NCBI GenBank assembly: GCA_020634815.1
Contig: JACKBA010000027.1
Location: forward strand, 1-64,000
Length of the DNA: 64,000 nucleotides
Reading direction: 5' to 3'
Origin: Caldilineaceae bacterium
GTDB lineage: Bacteria > Chloroflexota > Anaerolineae > Caldilineales > Caldilineaceae
Position numbers and translations under genes: made by a program. A model generated the notes under the pieces. The model saw only the letters and a list, made by a program, of their open reading frames with translations. It ran no database searches and had not been told where the DNA came from. Of this stretch, positions 6,950-16,497 are shown in pieces. The first letter of the stretch is position 1. Every line of letters begins with the position of its first letter.

Positions 6950-9900
6950 ATGGACACCCAGGCAACCCCAGCTACACTGAACCAGATCGAATACAAGATC
7001 TTCTACCGCCCGGCGGACAACCCGCTGGAGACCTTCTACCTGCCCACGCTGGCCGCCAGCGTCCAGTACGACCGCAGCGCCGGCTTTTTTCGCTCCTCGG
7101 CGCTGGCCGCCGCTGCGGCCGGCATCGTCCGGCTGATCCGCAACAACGGGCGCATGCGCCTGCTCGTCGGCGCCGAACTGGGCGAGGACGATGTCGACGC
7201 CATCCGCCGCGGCTACGAACTGCGTGAGGTCGTCGGCAAGGCCATGCTGCCCAAACTGGAACTCGACTTCGACCGCCAGTTGGCGCAGCGTCTCGACGCC
7301 CTGACCTGGATGGTCGCCAATGGCCACCTCGACATCAAGGTCGTCCTGCCGCTCGACGCCGGCGGCTTTCCCATTCCGGGCGATGCGGCGCGTGATTATC
7401 ACCACACCAAGAAGGGCATCTTCACCGACGCCGCCGGCAACCAGGTGGCCTTCATCGGCAGCGTGAATGAGTCGGCCCAAGGCTGGAAAGGCAACTTCGA
7501 GGAGTTCGCTGTCTACGCCTCGTGGGAAGGCGAGCGCGACCGCGCTGCACTGGCACAACTCCGCATCTCGTTCAACGAACTGTGGGAAAATCGGAGTCCA
7601 GGGTGGGTGGCGATCGATCTACCCAACGCCGTTCAACAAGAATTGATCCGCCGCGCGCCGGCCCATCCGCCGGAATTCGACGCGTTGGAACCTGCACCGG
7701 CCACTACGCTCGTCGAGGGCAACAAGCCGCTTGCCGGCGAAGCAACCTGGGCCGACCGCGTCCGCTTCCAGTTTCTGCGCGACGCGCCCTATCTGCTCGG
7801 CGCGGCAGGGCTGGGCGCCGCCACCAGCGCCATCACCTTCTGGCCCCATCAGCGCCAGGTCGCCGACTCTTTTCTGCGCCGCTATCCCGATCGCGTCATG
7901 CTCTGCGATGAAGTGGGTCTGGGCAAGACGATCGAAGCCGGCCTCATCCTGCGCCAGCTCATCCTCAGCGGCCGCGTGCAGCGCTGTCTGGTGCTGGCGC
8001 CGGCCGCCGTGCTCAAACAGTGGCAGGAAGAACTCTACGAGAAGTTCAACCTGCGCTTCCTCCGCTACCACCAACGCCTGTTGTTCGGCGTCGACGATCA
8101 GCCCATTGGCCCGCCTACGGACAATCCGTGGAACGATCACCCCCTGCTGCTGGCGTCGAGCCATCTGGCCAAGCGCCGCGACCGCGTGCCGCAACTGGCC
8201 GGCGCCGCGCCCTGGGATCTGCTCGTCGTCGACGAGGCGCACCATGCGCGGCGCAAGGACTTCCTGCAAGCCCAGTACCGCCCCAATCGCCTGCTTACGC
8301 TGCTCAACCGCCTCAAGGAAACTCGCCGCTACCAGGGTCTGATCCTGCTCACGGCGACGCCCATGCAGGTGCACCCGGTCGAAGTCTGGGATTTGCTGAC
8401 GGTGCTGGGTCTCGGCGGTCGCTGGGGTGCCGACGAACACAATTTTCTCGACTTCTTCGGCGAATTGCGCAAGCCGGTCGCCGACGCCGACTGGGACTTT
8501 GTCTTTGACCTGGTCAAGGACAATCTTGAGCACAGCAACGGCGACGCCCCGGTCGACGGCCAATTCTATGCGGCGATGGTCAGCACGGTCGGCACGGCTC
8601 ATGCCAATTTGATCCGCGACCTGCCCGGCCAGCCGCGGCAACGTTCGCAGACGGTGCGCCAGTTGCCGCCCGCCGTGCAGAACTACGTGCGCGAGTTTGC
8701 ACGCCGCCACACGCCGTTGCGCCGCTATGTCGCGCGCAATACACGCAACCTGCTGCGTAAATACGTCGCGCGCGGCATCGTCACCGAGAAGGTGCCGCGC
8801 CGCAAGCCGAAGATCGAGCGCATCGACTTCCAGCCCGAGGAAGCCGAACTCTACGCCCGCGTGACCGAGTACATCAGCGACTTCTATCGCAAGTACGAAG
8901 CCGAACGCAAAGGGCTGGGCTTCATCATGACCGTCTACCGGCGCCGGCTCACCAGCAGCTTCTATGCCGCCCGGCGCAGCCTGGAGCGGCGTCGCGACTG
9001 GCTGCGCGGCCAGCTCAGCGACGCCGAAGCCTTCACCGTGGAAGACGCGGCCGATCTGGACGAACTGGAAGAACTGGAGCAGGAAGGGCTCGATATCTTT
9101 GGCGCCGACTCCACGGTCGAGTTGACGCCGGGACAGAAAGCCTATTTCCTGGAAGAGCTCGACTACCTGGACGGCTTCATTCTCGACTTGCAGGCATTGA
9201 GTCGCAGCGATTCCAAAACCAACCAACTGATCGACGATCTCGGGCGCATCTTCCAGCAGCGCCGCAAGGTCATCGTCTTCACGCAGTACACCGACACCAT
9301 GGATTATCTGCGCGACCAGTTGCACGAAGTCTATCGCGGCGCCGTCGCCTGCTATTCCGGCCGCGGCGGGGAAGAGTGGAACGGCATCAAGTGGGTCGAG
9401 ACCTCCAAGGAAGCGGTCAAGGAGCAATTCAAGACCGGCGCCATCAAGATCCTGCTTTGCACCGAGTCGGCCAGCGAGGGCTTGAACCTGCAAACCTGCG
9501 ACGTGCTGATCAACTATGACATGCCGTGGAATCCCATGCGCGTCGAGCAGCGCATCGGCCGCATCGATCGCATCGGCCAGGAAAATGATTACGTCTGGAT
9601 CTCCAACTATTTCTATCAGGACACCATCGAGGATCGCATCTATCAGGCGCTGAGCGATCGCATCAACTGGTTTGAGGATGTGGTGGGCGCCCTGCAGCCC
9701 ATCTTGTCTGACATCAACGACGTGACGCGCCGCCTCGCCATGCTGCCGGCGGAAGAACAGGAAGCCGAATTTCAGCGCGAGATCCGGCGGCTGCGCGACG
9801 CCGTCGACCAGTCCCAGGTGGAAGCGTTGGACATCGACGATTTCATCGAAACCGACCGGCACCAGGTAAAGCAGCACTCACCGGTAACCCTCACTGACCT

Positions 9901-10684
9901 GGAGCAGGTTCTTACACAAACCCCGATCACCGCACATCGCTTCGAACCGCACGCCGAAATCGAGCATGCATACTGGCTGGACTGGAACGGCGACAAGATC
10001 GCGGTGACGTTCAACGCCGCATGCTTTGACCGACATCCCTCAACGCTGCATTTTCTCTCCTACGGCAACCCGCTGCTCGACGAGTTGCTGGCCAATGTGC
10101 CGGCGCCCGATGACCTCGGCCCGGTGTTAGCCCGCTTCGACCGGAGCGATCCGCTGCCGTTGTGCGGCTGGTACGATCTCTCGACAGTGCGTCCCACCCC
10201 AGTTGCCGGCCTTGCCGCACTGAACGCCCGGCTGAGCCAGGCGGTTTCGTCGGCTGACGCCAGCCTGGACGAAGCCGGAAACCGCTTCGCAATAGAAGCC
10301 AGCAACGAAGTCAGGGAGTATCACGAACGCGCAAGCCGGTTATCGAATGAAGAACTCAGCATGGTACGCGCCAGGGCCCGGCGTTTGCTGGAACAGGCTG
10401 CTCTTGTGGAGATCGCCTTGGGCCAACAACAGGGACTCTTCGACCACGTTGGCTACCCGACCGATTTTTCACAGGCGGCCGTCGCGAATCTGCAGCGACA
10501 CAGAAGCCCGTGGAGTTGGGTGCTGGTTGCGTGCGGCAGACCACTGCCGGAGCCACTACCCACCGATCCCTACTGGGGCGAGATCCGTGACGCCAACCGC
10601 AGCCGGCTGCAAGCCACCTTTGCCGAATTGACGGCCGCGGCACGGGCTATTGCAGAGCAATGGAGGCGGCTCAGCAACGCGTAA
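6950..10684 (+). CDS. PLD-like nuclease fused to SNF2 helicase
   Basis: 1244 residues. The N-terminus (about 20-215) is a phospholipase-D-like nuclease domain with H152-x-K154 (HHTKKG) followed by FIGSVNES (N173, E174), a single HKD-type motif, which implies a dimer. A SNF2/RapA-type helicase follows: Walker A DEVGLGKT (320-327), VVDEAHHAR (428-434), motif III LLTATPMQ, and C-terminal motifs TESASEGLNLQ and QRIGRIDRIGQ (about 866-876). This fusion is a known neighbour of DUF1156/DUF499 genes in defence islands, and resembles the DISARM and type-I-like logic of translocating and cutting unmodified DNA. It appears intact although its methylase partner is broken. Confidence 0.88.
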   Translation: MDTQATPATLNQIEYKIFYRPADNPLETFYLPTLAASVQYDRSAGFFRSSALAAAAAGIVRLIRNNGRMRLLVGAELGEDDVDAIRRGYELREVVGKAMLPKLELDFDRQLAQRLDALTWMVANGHLDIKVVLPLDAGGFPIPGDAARDYHHTKKGIFTDAAGNQVAFIGSVNESAQGWKGNFEEFAVYASWEGERDRAALAQLRISFNELWENRSPGWVAIDLPNAVQQELIRRAPAHPPEFDALEPAPATTLVEGNKPLAGEATWADRVRFQFLRDAPYLLGAAGLGAATSAITFWPHQRQVADSFLRRYPDRVMLCDEVGLGKTIEAGLILRQLILSGRVQRCLVLAPAAVLKQWQEELYEKFNLRFLRYHQRLLFGVDDQPIGPPTDNPWNDHPLLLASSHLAKRRDRVPQLAGAAPWDLLVVDEAHHARRKDFLQAQYRPNRLLTLLNRLKETRRYQGLILLTATPMQVHPVEVWDLLTVLGLGGRWGADEHNFLDFFGELRKPVADADWDFVFDLVKDNLEHSNGDAPVDGQFYAAMVSTVGTAHANLIRDLPGQPRQRSQTVRQLPPAVQNYVREFARRHTPLRRYVARNTRNLLRKYVARGIVTEKVPRRKPKIERIDFQPEEAELYARVTEYISDFYRKYEAERKGLGFIMTVYRRRLTSSFYAARRSLERRRDWLRGQLSDAEAFTVEDAADLDELEELEQEGLDIFGADSTVELTPGQKAYFLEELDYLDGFILDLQALSRSDSKTNQLIDDLGRIFQQRRKVIVFTQYTDTMDYLRDQLHEVYRGAVACYSGRGGEEWNGIKWVETSKEAVKEQFKTGAIKILLCTESASEGLNLQTCDVLINYDMPWNPMRVEQRIGRIDRIGQENDYVWISNYFYQDTIEDRIYQALSDRINWFEDVVGALQPILSDINDVTRRLAMLPAEEQEAEFQREIRRLRDAVDQSQVEALDIDDFIETDRHQVKQHSPVTLTDLEQVLTQTPITAHRFEPHAEIEHAYWLDWNGDKIAVTFNAACFDRHPSTLHFLSYGNPLLDELLANVPAPDDLGPVLARFDRSDPLPLCGWYDLSTVRPTPVAGLAALNARLSQAVSSADASLDEAGNRFAIEASNEVREYHERASRLSNEELSMVRARARRLLEQAALVEIALGQQQGLFDHVGYPTDFSQAAVANLQRHRSPWSWVLVACGRPLPEPLPTDPYWGEIRDANRSRLQATFAELTAAARAIAEQWRRLSNA

Positions 10685-10693
10685 TTTTCCAGC

Positions 10694-10945
10694 CTACTTT
10701 TTGCTCCGAACAACACGCTCGTAGGTAACGACAATCACCTCGTGCTTAACGCCAAACAACACACCGACGCCGGTGTCATGCCGGTTTGTTTGCATCTTCA
10801 CATACCAGCCGTCCTTGGCCATCTTCTTGGTGTCATTCTGGTAATCTTTGATGCTCTTGTAATCCTTCACTGTCTGTTCAATTCGCTGCAAGTAGTCGCC
10901 CGCTATCGCGACACCGTCGCTCTTTTTGTTCTTCTTGCCAAACAT
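10694..10945 (-). CDS. Small hypothetical protein
   Basis: 83 residues from the ATG at 10945 (MFGKKNKKSDG) to the stop at 10694. It is charged, with an amphipathic helix (YLQRIEQTVKDYKSIKDYQ) and a beta-rich second half (KDGWYVKMQTNRHDTGVGV, HEVIVVTYERV). A longer frame extends upstream to 11137 but has no protein-like character. No signal or membrane segment. Convergent with the helicase gene, 9 bp apart. Function unknown. Confidence 0.6.
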   Translation of the reverse strand: MFGKKNKKSDGVAIAGDYLQRIEQTVKDYKSIKDYQNDTKKMAKDGWYVKMQTNRHDTGVGVLFGVKHEVIVVTYERVVRSKK

Positions 10946-11084
10946 ACCAGTATGAACTACGTATTGAGTGTAGCAGTTTCTGAAAACGAACTCATCGGAC
11001 TTTCGCTGTACGCAATAGCTTACTGCTTTCAGTGAGTGCTCTCTGCGATCTGAATAGATGGCACTTATTGTCGGTAGCCGTAAA

Positions 11085-11207
11085 GTTCGACCCTGCACAC
11101 CCAGCGCCCTCCACGCCACCGTGCGCGGCTGGGTCAACCATGTGCGCTACGCCAACAGCCTGGGTCTGCGCAAGGCCGTGCTGGCAAGGCATGGCTCTCG
11201 ATTCAAA
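11085..11207 (+). pseudogene. Relic of a reverse transcriptase C-terminus
   Basis: About 40 codons reading LHATVRGWVNHVRYANSLGL and RKAVLAR match the extreme C-terminal segment typical of bacterial reverse transcriptases (the S/TVRGWV-H-RYA-T-GLR pattern). No palm domain (YxDD) or other RT motif lies nearby. The sequence is therefore an orphan tail left by deletion or recombination. Confidence 0.5.
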
Positions 11208-11458
11208 ATTGCAAGCTCATTGTCAGCAAAAAAAGTGCATATTGCTTGACTTCCCGACCCATGCCCCCCTATACTCCGGGCACCGGAACAAGCGAACAGC
11301 ACAACAGTTCGAACCAAATCCAAGTTCCATGAGTAGGGTTGCGACGTACGCAAGCCCTAAGTTCAATGCGCCATCATCCACTTTCATTTTCAAATGCGCT
11401 GCCAGGCACCTCGAATCTGCCAGGCAGCCACAAGTACTCGCGCCGAGGAGCGAACCTG

Positions 11459-11693
11459 ATGAAATAACTCCCCATTCTGTCCTTTCTCGTCGTCATGCTT
11501 CTTGCCATGACGACGATGTCTTCAACCGCATGGGCTGTAGCAGCGCCCCAAAACGCCGCGCAGCAGACAGACCCATGCGCCGGTGGAGTTGTCCGCCGCT
11601 CAACGCGCCGACTTCGAGGCCGTGTTTACGGGCAATGCGCGCCCGGTTCAGCCGCTGAACAAGCGGGAGTTGGTGGAGGATACCACGCCCTGA
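11459..11693 (+). pseudogene. Broken small secreted protein
   Basis: After ATG 11459 a TAA follows at the third codon, yet the same frame continues with a typical signal peptide (LPILSFLVVMLLAMTTMSS, then AWA-VAA). Near 11580 the reading shifts to another frame with VELSAAQRADFEAVFTGNAR and ends at TGA 11691-11693. Signal peptide plus mature region in different frames, with an early stop, indicates a decayed gene of unknown family. Confidence 0.45.
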
Positions 11694-11729
11694 GCAGTCC
11701 GGAATCAGTCTCTACCTTGTGTGGAGTCG

Positions 11730-11760
11730 GTGGAAGACACCCCGTTCGGGTGTCCTCCAC
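11730..11760. terminator. Stem-loop upstream of the large secreted protein gene
   Basis: GTGGAAGACACCC and GGGTGTCCTCCAC pair over 13 bp with one mismatch around a short loop. It lies between the decayed secreted gene and the start at 11811. There is no T run, so it may be a terminator of upstream transcription or a leader hairpin. Confidence 0.45.
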
Positions 11761-11810
11761 TACGTTTGAGTCCAGCCAGTCAGTGATTAAAAGTCAAAGA
11801 GGAGCAGATC

Positions 11811-14800
11811 GTGAAAGTGAATTCCCACGTCTTTGCGCAGACAGTCGTTCGTCAAACAAACAGCAGACGATTCTTCGCCATCTTGATGGTATTGGCGCTG
11901 CTGTTAGGGCACGCACCGTTGGCTCGTGCATCGGCGGGCGACAATGGGCGCGTCGCAAGCGTCAGCAGCAGCGCGGCAGCGCAAGACACGGACCCCGGCA
12001 CCCTCGCCAGGAATCTTGCCCAGGCAATGGGCGTTCCCGAGGGCGATATCCTTGCCGCCGACTTGATGGGCAGCGACACGAGTGGGGTGGCTGTCGAGGA
12101 GACGCCGCTGGGGAAGGCCGGCTTTCCGACCCAGGGGTCAACCTTTGCCGTGCTCTCGACAGGCGTGGCGGCAGACGCCAGCCTTCCGAATGACGAAGAG
12201 AACCGCGGTTCTGATTTGGGTGGTCTCAGCAACAGCCAGGGACAGGACCTGGTCCGGCTCCATCTGCAGCTCAAGGTGCCCGACAAAATCAACTGCGCCA
12301 GTTTTGGTTTTGCCTACTACTCAGAAGAGTTTCCTGAGTATGTCAACTCCCAATACAACGACACGTTCTCGGCGCAGATCAACGAGTCCGATCTGCCGAT
12401 TACGGACAACGCGGTGAGCGCGCCGGGCAACTTTGCCTTCGACACCGAGGGCAACATTGTCTCCATCAACACCAGTTTTGGCGTGCAAGCCGACACCGGC
12501 ACCACCTACGATGGGGCAACGCCGCCGCTGTCGGCGCAGACTGCTGTGGTGCCGGGCAGTGTGATCGATCTCTATTTCTCTGTTCAAGACCTGGGGGATT
12601 CAGTCTACGATTCGGCGGTCTTTCTCGACAAGTTCTTCTGGAGTGAGGATCCCAATTGCAAAGAGGGCGCCAAGGTCGATACGGACGGCGACGGGCTGCT
12701 CGACATCTGGGAGACAGAGGGGTTGACGGTGACCGTTGGCGGCGTGCCCGAATTTGTCAACCTCCCGGCCATGGGCGCCGATCCGCAGCGCAAAGACATC
12801 TTCGTCGAGATCGATTACATGGTGGAATATACGGGCACCAATGACATCGGGCACACGCACCAGCCGATCGCCTCCGCTATCGCCGACGTTGTGAGCGCTT
12901 TTGCCAGCGCGCCGGTGACCAACACGGACGGCACCACCGGCATCCGGCTGCATGTAGATTACGGTAAGAATGCACCGCTGACCTATGGCATCACCACCAC
13001 CAGTGGCAGCACCCCTACTTGGGGCGCGCTCAGCAGGAGTGATGCAATTACGGAAACAGCCAATCTTGGTGAGACGGTCGGTCAATATGGCTATAGCTGG
13101 GCCGCCTTTGATCAGATCAAACAGACTCACTTTTCGCCAGGCCGCGCTGCAGTCTTTCACTACAGCATGTGGATTCACAAGTTGGCAGAGAGTTTCGGTA
13201 AGACGAGCGGGTATTCACGCAACCCAAGCGACTTCGACAGCGGCGCGAGCGACTTCATTGTCAGTTTGGGCGGGTGGCGGACGTCAAATGTTGGCGGCCC
13301 ATGGGACCAGGCAGGCACCTTTATGCACGAGTTGGGGCATAATCTTGGTCTGCGCCACGGTGGCACCGAGGAGTACAACTACAAACCGAACTACCTCAGC
13401 GTGATGAATTATGCATTCCAGTTTGACGGTCTCATCAAGAACAGCAGCCAGGGTAACTTCGACTACTCGCGTTTCAAATTGCCCGATCTGAATGAGCCAA
13501 GTCTGGATGAGGCTGCCTCCCTCATAACAACCACGGCCACTACGGACACGTACGGAACCTATTGGTTCTGTGGCGCGCAACTAATAACTAGCACCAACTC
13601 CCTGACAAGCCCCGTAGACTGGAATTGCGACAGCGTGATCTCAACGACCGTAGCCGCAAATGTCAACGCGGGGTGGAATGATCAACCGGATGCACAAGAG
13701 TCGCTGTTGAAGGGGGCGAGCGACTGGGATCGTTTGGTCTATATGGGCGGCGCACTTGGCCTGCCCGGCGCAACCGTAATCTTGCCTGATGTCACCGAAG
13801 TGGTCGAAATGACCGAAGAACAGTCCGATCGGATTCCGGCCCTCTTCCCGGAAATTCTGGCCGCTGCACCGGACACGGTGGAAACATGGGCGCTGCAATC
13901 CACCTACACAGGCCACACCGGCCCGGTGTGGGGCGTGGCCTGGTCGCCCGACGGCAGCCAGTTCGCTTCCGGCGCAGAGGATGGGGTTGTCCGGGTGTGG
14001 GACGCAGCTACGGGCGTCGAGCTGGCCGCCCTCACCGGTCCGGGCGGGGAAGTCTACGGCGTGGCCTGGTCGCCGGATGGCAGCCTGATCGCCGCGGGCT
14101 CCGCCGATACACTCGTGTGGGTGTGGGACGCCGTAACCGGCGAGGTTGTTGCCAGCTTGGAGGGTCACACTGGCGCTGTGCGCAGCGTCGCCTGGTCGCC
14201 CGACGGCAGCCGGCTCGCCTCTGGCTCCGCCGACGGCGCCGTGCGCACGTGGGATGTCGCAACCTGGGCAGCCGAGAATACACTGTCGGGTCATACCGAC
14301 GAGGTCAACAGTGTGGCCTGGTCGCCCGACGGCGCCGAACTTGCCTCCGGGTCAGACGACATGACCGTGCGCGTGTGGGATGCCGCTACCGGCGCTGCCC
14401 TGGCGACCTACGAAGGTCACACCGATCGTGTCTGGAGCGTGGCCTGGTCGCCCGACGGCGCCCGGCTGGCCTCCGGGTCGGAAGATGGAACCGTGCGCAT
14501 CTGGGACATGGTGTTCGATGCCTTCCTCACCACCCTGACCGGTCACACAGATGGCGTGCGCAGCGTGGCCTGGTCGCCGGACGGCGCCCAACTGGCCTCT
14601 GGCGCTATGGACCTGACGGCACGCGTATGGGATGTAGCCGCCGAAAGAAGCGTGGCCACCCTGGAAGGCTTCGTTGACTATGTGAACAGCCTGGCCTGGT
14701 CGCCCGATGGCAACCATCTGCTCACCGGGGCAGGCGATGCCTCCGTACAGATGTGGAGTCGTGAGGCGTTCAAAGAGCACGCACAATGGGATATCCGCGC

Positions 14801-16490
14801 CGAAATCGTAGGATTGGGCGTCTCCGTGCTCAGCGCAGCGTGGTCGCCCACCGATGGCCGCGTGGCCTATGGCACCGGCGACGGCGCCCTGCGCATCTGG
14901 GATACCGAAACCGGCGAAGTCCTGACCATCTTCGATGCACACACGGATGGCATCAGCGTTGTGGGGTGGTCGCCCGATGGCAGCAACGTCGCCACTGCAG
15001 CCAACGATCACACCGTCAAGGTGTGGGATGCCACCACGGGCGAGAACCTGGGTGTCCTCGAAATCCACATCACGCACAGAGGTATCCCCTGGTCACCACC
15101 GAACGGCGAACGCCTGGCTTCCAACGACGGCGACGGCGAAAATACGGTACGCATCTCGGATGCGGCGACGGGCGAGACCATTGCGACGCTTGCCGGTCAT
15201 GCCGGCGAGGTGGCCGGTGTGGCGTGGTCGCCTGATGGCAGCCAGATCGCTACGGCGTCGCTGGACCAGACGGTGCGCGTATGGGATGCGGCGACGGGCG
15301 AGAACATCGCAACGTTCGAGGGACATTCCGCTCCGGTGAACACGGTGGCGTGGTCGCCCGATGGCAATCAGCTTGCCTCTGGCGCGGACGACATGACCGT
15401 GCGCGTGTGGAATGTGGCTGCGGGTGAGAGCCAGGCCACGCTGGAAGGCCACACCGATCGCGTGATGAGCGTGGCCTGGTCGCCCGACGGCAGCCAACTC
15501 GCCTCCGCATCAGCCGACGGAACGATCCGCATCTGGGACGTAGCGGCGGGCGCAACGCTGGCCACCCTTACCGGACACACCGCGGCCGTGCGCAGCGTGA
15601 CCTGGTCGACGCAAGGCGATCTCCTCGCCTCTGCCGGCGATGATGGCAGCGTGCGCATCTGGAATGCCGTCGCAGAGCGCATTTGGATTACACCCGAAAG
15701 CGCTTCCAGCAGTTCGCCGGACGCTGCGACGACTGGCGATGCGCAGAGCAACACCTACAACGTTGAGAATCAGTGGGGAGGGACGGATGCACCCTGGAAC
15801 CCAGGCGGCGTGTGGGTCATCGGCGGCCGCGCCGACCAGCGCGTCGTCGCCCTCACTGCATCTTCGGAAGATGGCGGCGAGACCCTCGTCGGCACCATGA
15901 CCTACGCCGGCGAAGGCCCTATCGGCTTCCGCGCCTTCAGGACCGCCCAGAACACCTATGAGGTCGAGAACCAGTGGGGCGGCGACGATGCCCCGTGGAA
16001 TCCGGGCGGCACCTGGGTGCTGGGCGGCCGCGACGAGCAGAGCGTCGTCGACATCGCCATCGCCTCCGAGGACGGCGGCAGCACGCTCGCCGGTGTCATG
16101 ACCTACGACGGCGAAGGCCCCATCGGCTTCCGCACCTCCCTGGGCGACGGCGCCGCGGCGCCTGCGGCCGAGGAACCGGCAACCGCCGAAGCGCCGGCGC
16201 CATCCTGCGATCCGGCCGCCATCCCGCCCTCTGCGGACACCGGCGTCATGCTGCGTTTCGTCAACAACAGCGCAGCCATGGGCTTCGTCTACTGGCTCGA
16301 CTTTGACAATCAGCTCCAGGAGTATGCCATCCTCGCCCCCGGCGAGAGCTACGACCAGGCGACCTTCGAAGGCCACCAGTGGGAGGTCTACGACGCCAAC
16401 CCGCAGGAAGTCGACGATGCATCCACCCACCTGATGATCAGCTACACGGCTTCCGCCGAGCCGGGGCAGTGTGTCGTCATCGAACGGTAA
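11811..16490 (+). CDS. Secreted multidomain protein: anchor-L, zinc protease, WD40 propellers, OAA lectin, VHL-like
   Basis: 1559 residues; GTG start with GGAG 6 nt upstream. Domains in order: signal peptide (about 1-41); choice-of-anchor L (about 60-270, with SEEFPEYVNSQYNDTF); a calcium-type motif DTDGDGLLDIWE; a protease region with metzincin zinc site H506-E507-x2-H510-x5-H516 and Met-turn SVMNY; 14 WD40 repeats (about 697-1290, mostly W-SPDG ... VRVWD), enough for two seven-bladed propellers; two lectin repeats of the OAA family (1314-1379 and 1381-1446, each with VENQWGG, APWNPGG and GEGPIGFR); and a C-terminal domain (about 1478-1559) resembling the VHL beta domain (FVNNS, VYWLDFDNQ, YAILAPGES, GHQWEVYD). 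Likely extracellular or surface-bound, binding high-mannose-type glycans and cleaving protein; the biological role is inferred. A strong hairpin follows the stop. Confidence 0.85.
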   Translation: MKVNSHVFAQTVVRQTNSRRFFAILMVLALLLGHAPLARASAGDNGRVASVSSSAAAQDTDPGTLARNLAQAMGVPEGDILAADLMGSDTSGVAVEETPLGKAGFPTQGSTFAVLSTGVAADASLPNDEENRGSDLGGLSNSQGQDLVRLHLQLKVPDKINCASFGFAYYSEEFPEYVNSQYNDTFSAQINESDLPITDNAVSAPGNFAFDTEGNIVSINTSFGVQADTGTTYDGATPPLSAQTAVVPGSVIDLYFSVQDLGDSVYDSAVFLDKFFWSEDPNCKEGAKVDTDGDGLLDIWETEGLTVTVGGVPEFVNLPAMGADPQRKDIFVEIDYMVEYTGTNDIGHTHQPIASAIADVVSAFASAPVTNTDGTTGIRLHVDYGKNAPLTYGITTTSGSTPTWGALSRSDAITETANLGETVGQYGYSWAAFDQIKQTHFSPGRAAVFHYSMWIHKLAESFGKTSGYSRNPSDFDSGASDFIVSLGGWRTSNVGGPWDQAGTFMHELGHNLGLRHGGTEEYNYKPNYLSVMNYAFQFDGLIKNSSQGNFDYSRFKLPDLNEPSLDEAASLITTTATTDTYGTYWFCGAQLITSTNSLTSPVDWNCDSVISTTVAANVNAGWNDQPDAQESLLKGASDWDRLVYMGGALGLPGATVILPDVTEVVEMTEEQSDRIPALFPEILAAAPDTVETWALQSTYTGHTGPVWGVAWSPDGSQFASGAEDGVVRVWDAATGVELAALTGPGGEVYGVAWSPDGSLIAAGSADTLVWVWDAVTGEVVASLEGHTGAVRSVAWSPDGSRLASGSADGAVRTWDVATWAAENTLSGHTDEVNSVAWSPDGAELASGSDDMTVRVWDAATGAALATYEGHTDRVWSVAWSPDGARLASGSEDGTVRIWDMVFDAFLTTLTGHTDGVRSVAWSPDGAQLASGAMDLTARVWDVAAERSVATLEGFVDYVNSLAWSPDGNHLLTGAGDASVQMWSREAFKEHAQWDIRAEIVGLGVSVLSAAWSPTDGRVAYGTGDGALRIWDTETGEVLTIFDAHTDGISVVGWSPDGSNVATAANDHTVKVWDATTGENLGVLEIHITHRGIPWSPPNGERLASNDGDGENTVRISDAATGETIATLAGHAGEVAGVAWSPDGSQIATASLDQTVRVWDAATGENIATFEGHSAPVNTVAWSPDGNQLASGADDMTVRVWNVAAGESQATLEGHTDRVMSVAWSPDGSQLASASADGTIRIWDVAAGATLATLTGHTAAVRSVTWSTQGDLLASAGDDGSVRIWNAVAERIWITPESASSSSPDAATTGDAQSNTYNVENQWGGTDAPWNPGGVWVIGGRADQRVVALTASSEDGGETLVGTMTYAGEGPIGFRAFRTAQNTYEVENQWGGDDAPWNPGGTWVLGGRDEQSVVDIAIASEDGGSTLAGVMTYDGEGPIGFRTSLGDGAAAPAAEEPATAEAPAPSCDPAAIPPSADTGVMLRFVNNSAAMGFVYWLDFDNQLQEYAILAPGESYDQATFEGHQWEVYDANPQEVDDASTHLMISYTASAEPGQCVVIER

Positions 16491-16497
16491 ATAGATC

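Noticed and set aside
7619..9877. 752-codon open frame on the minus strand over the helicase gene
   Set aside because: It is the reverse shadow of the well-supported helicase and shows no protein family pattern.
11085..16490. Diversity-generating retroelement
   Set aside because: Only an RT tail is present, there is no RT core or accessory gene and I see no template/variable repeat pair.
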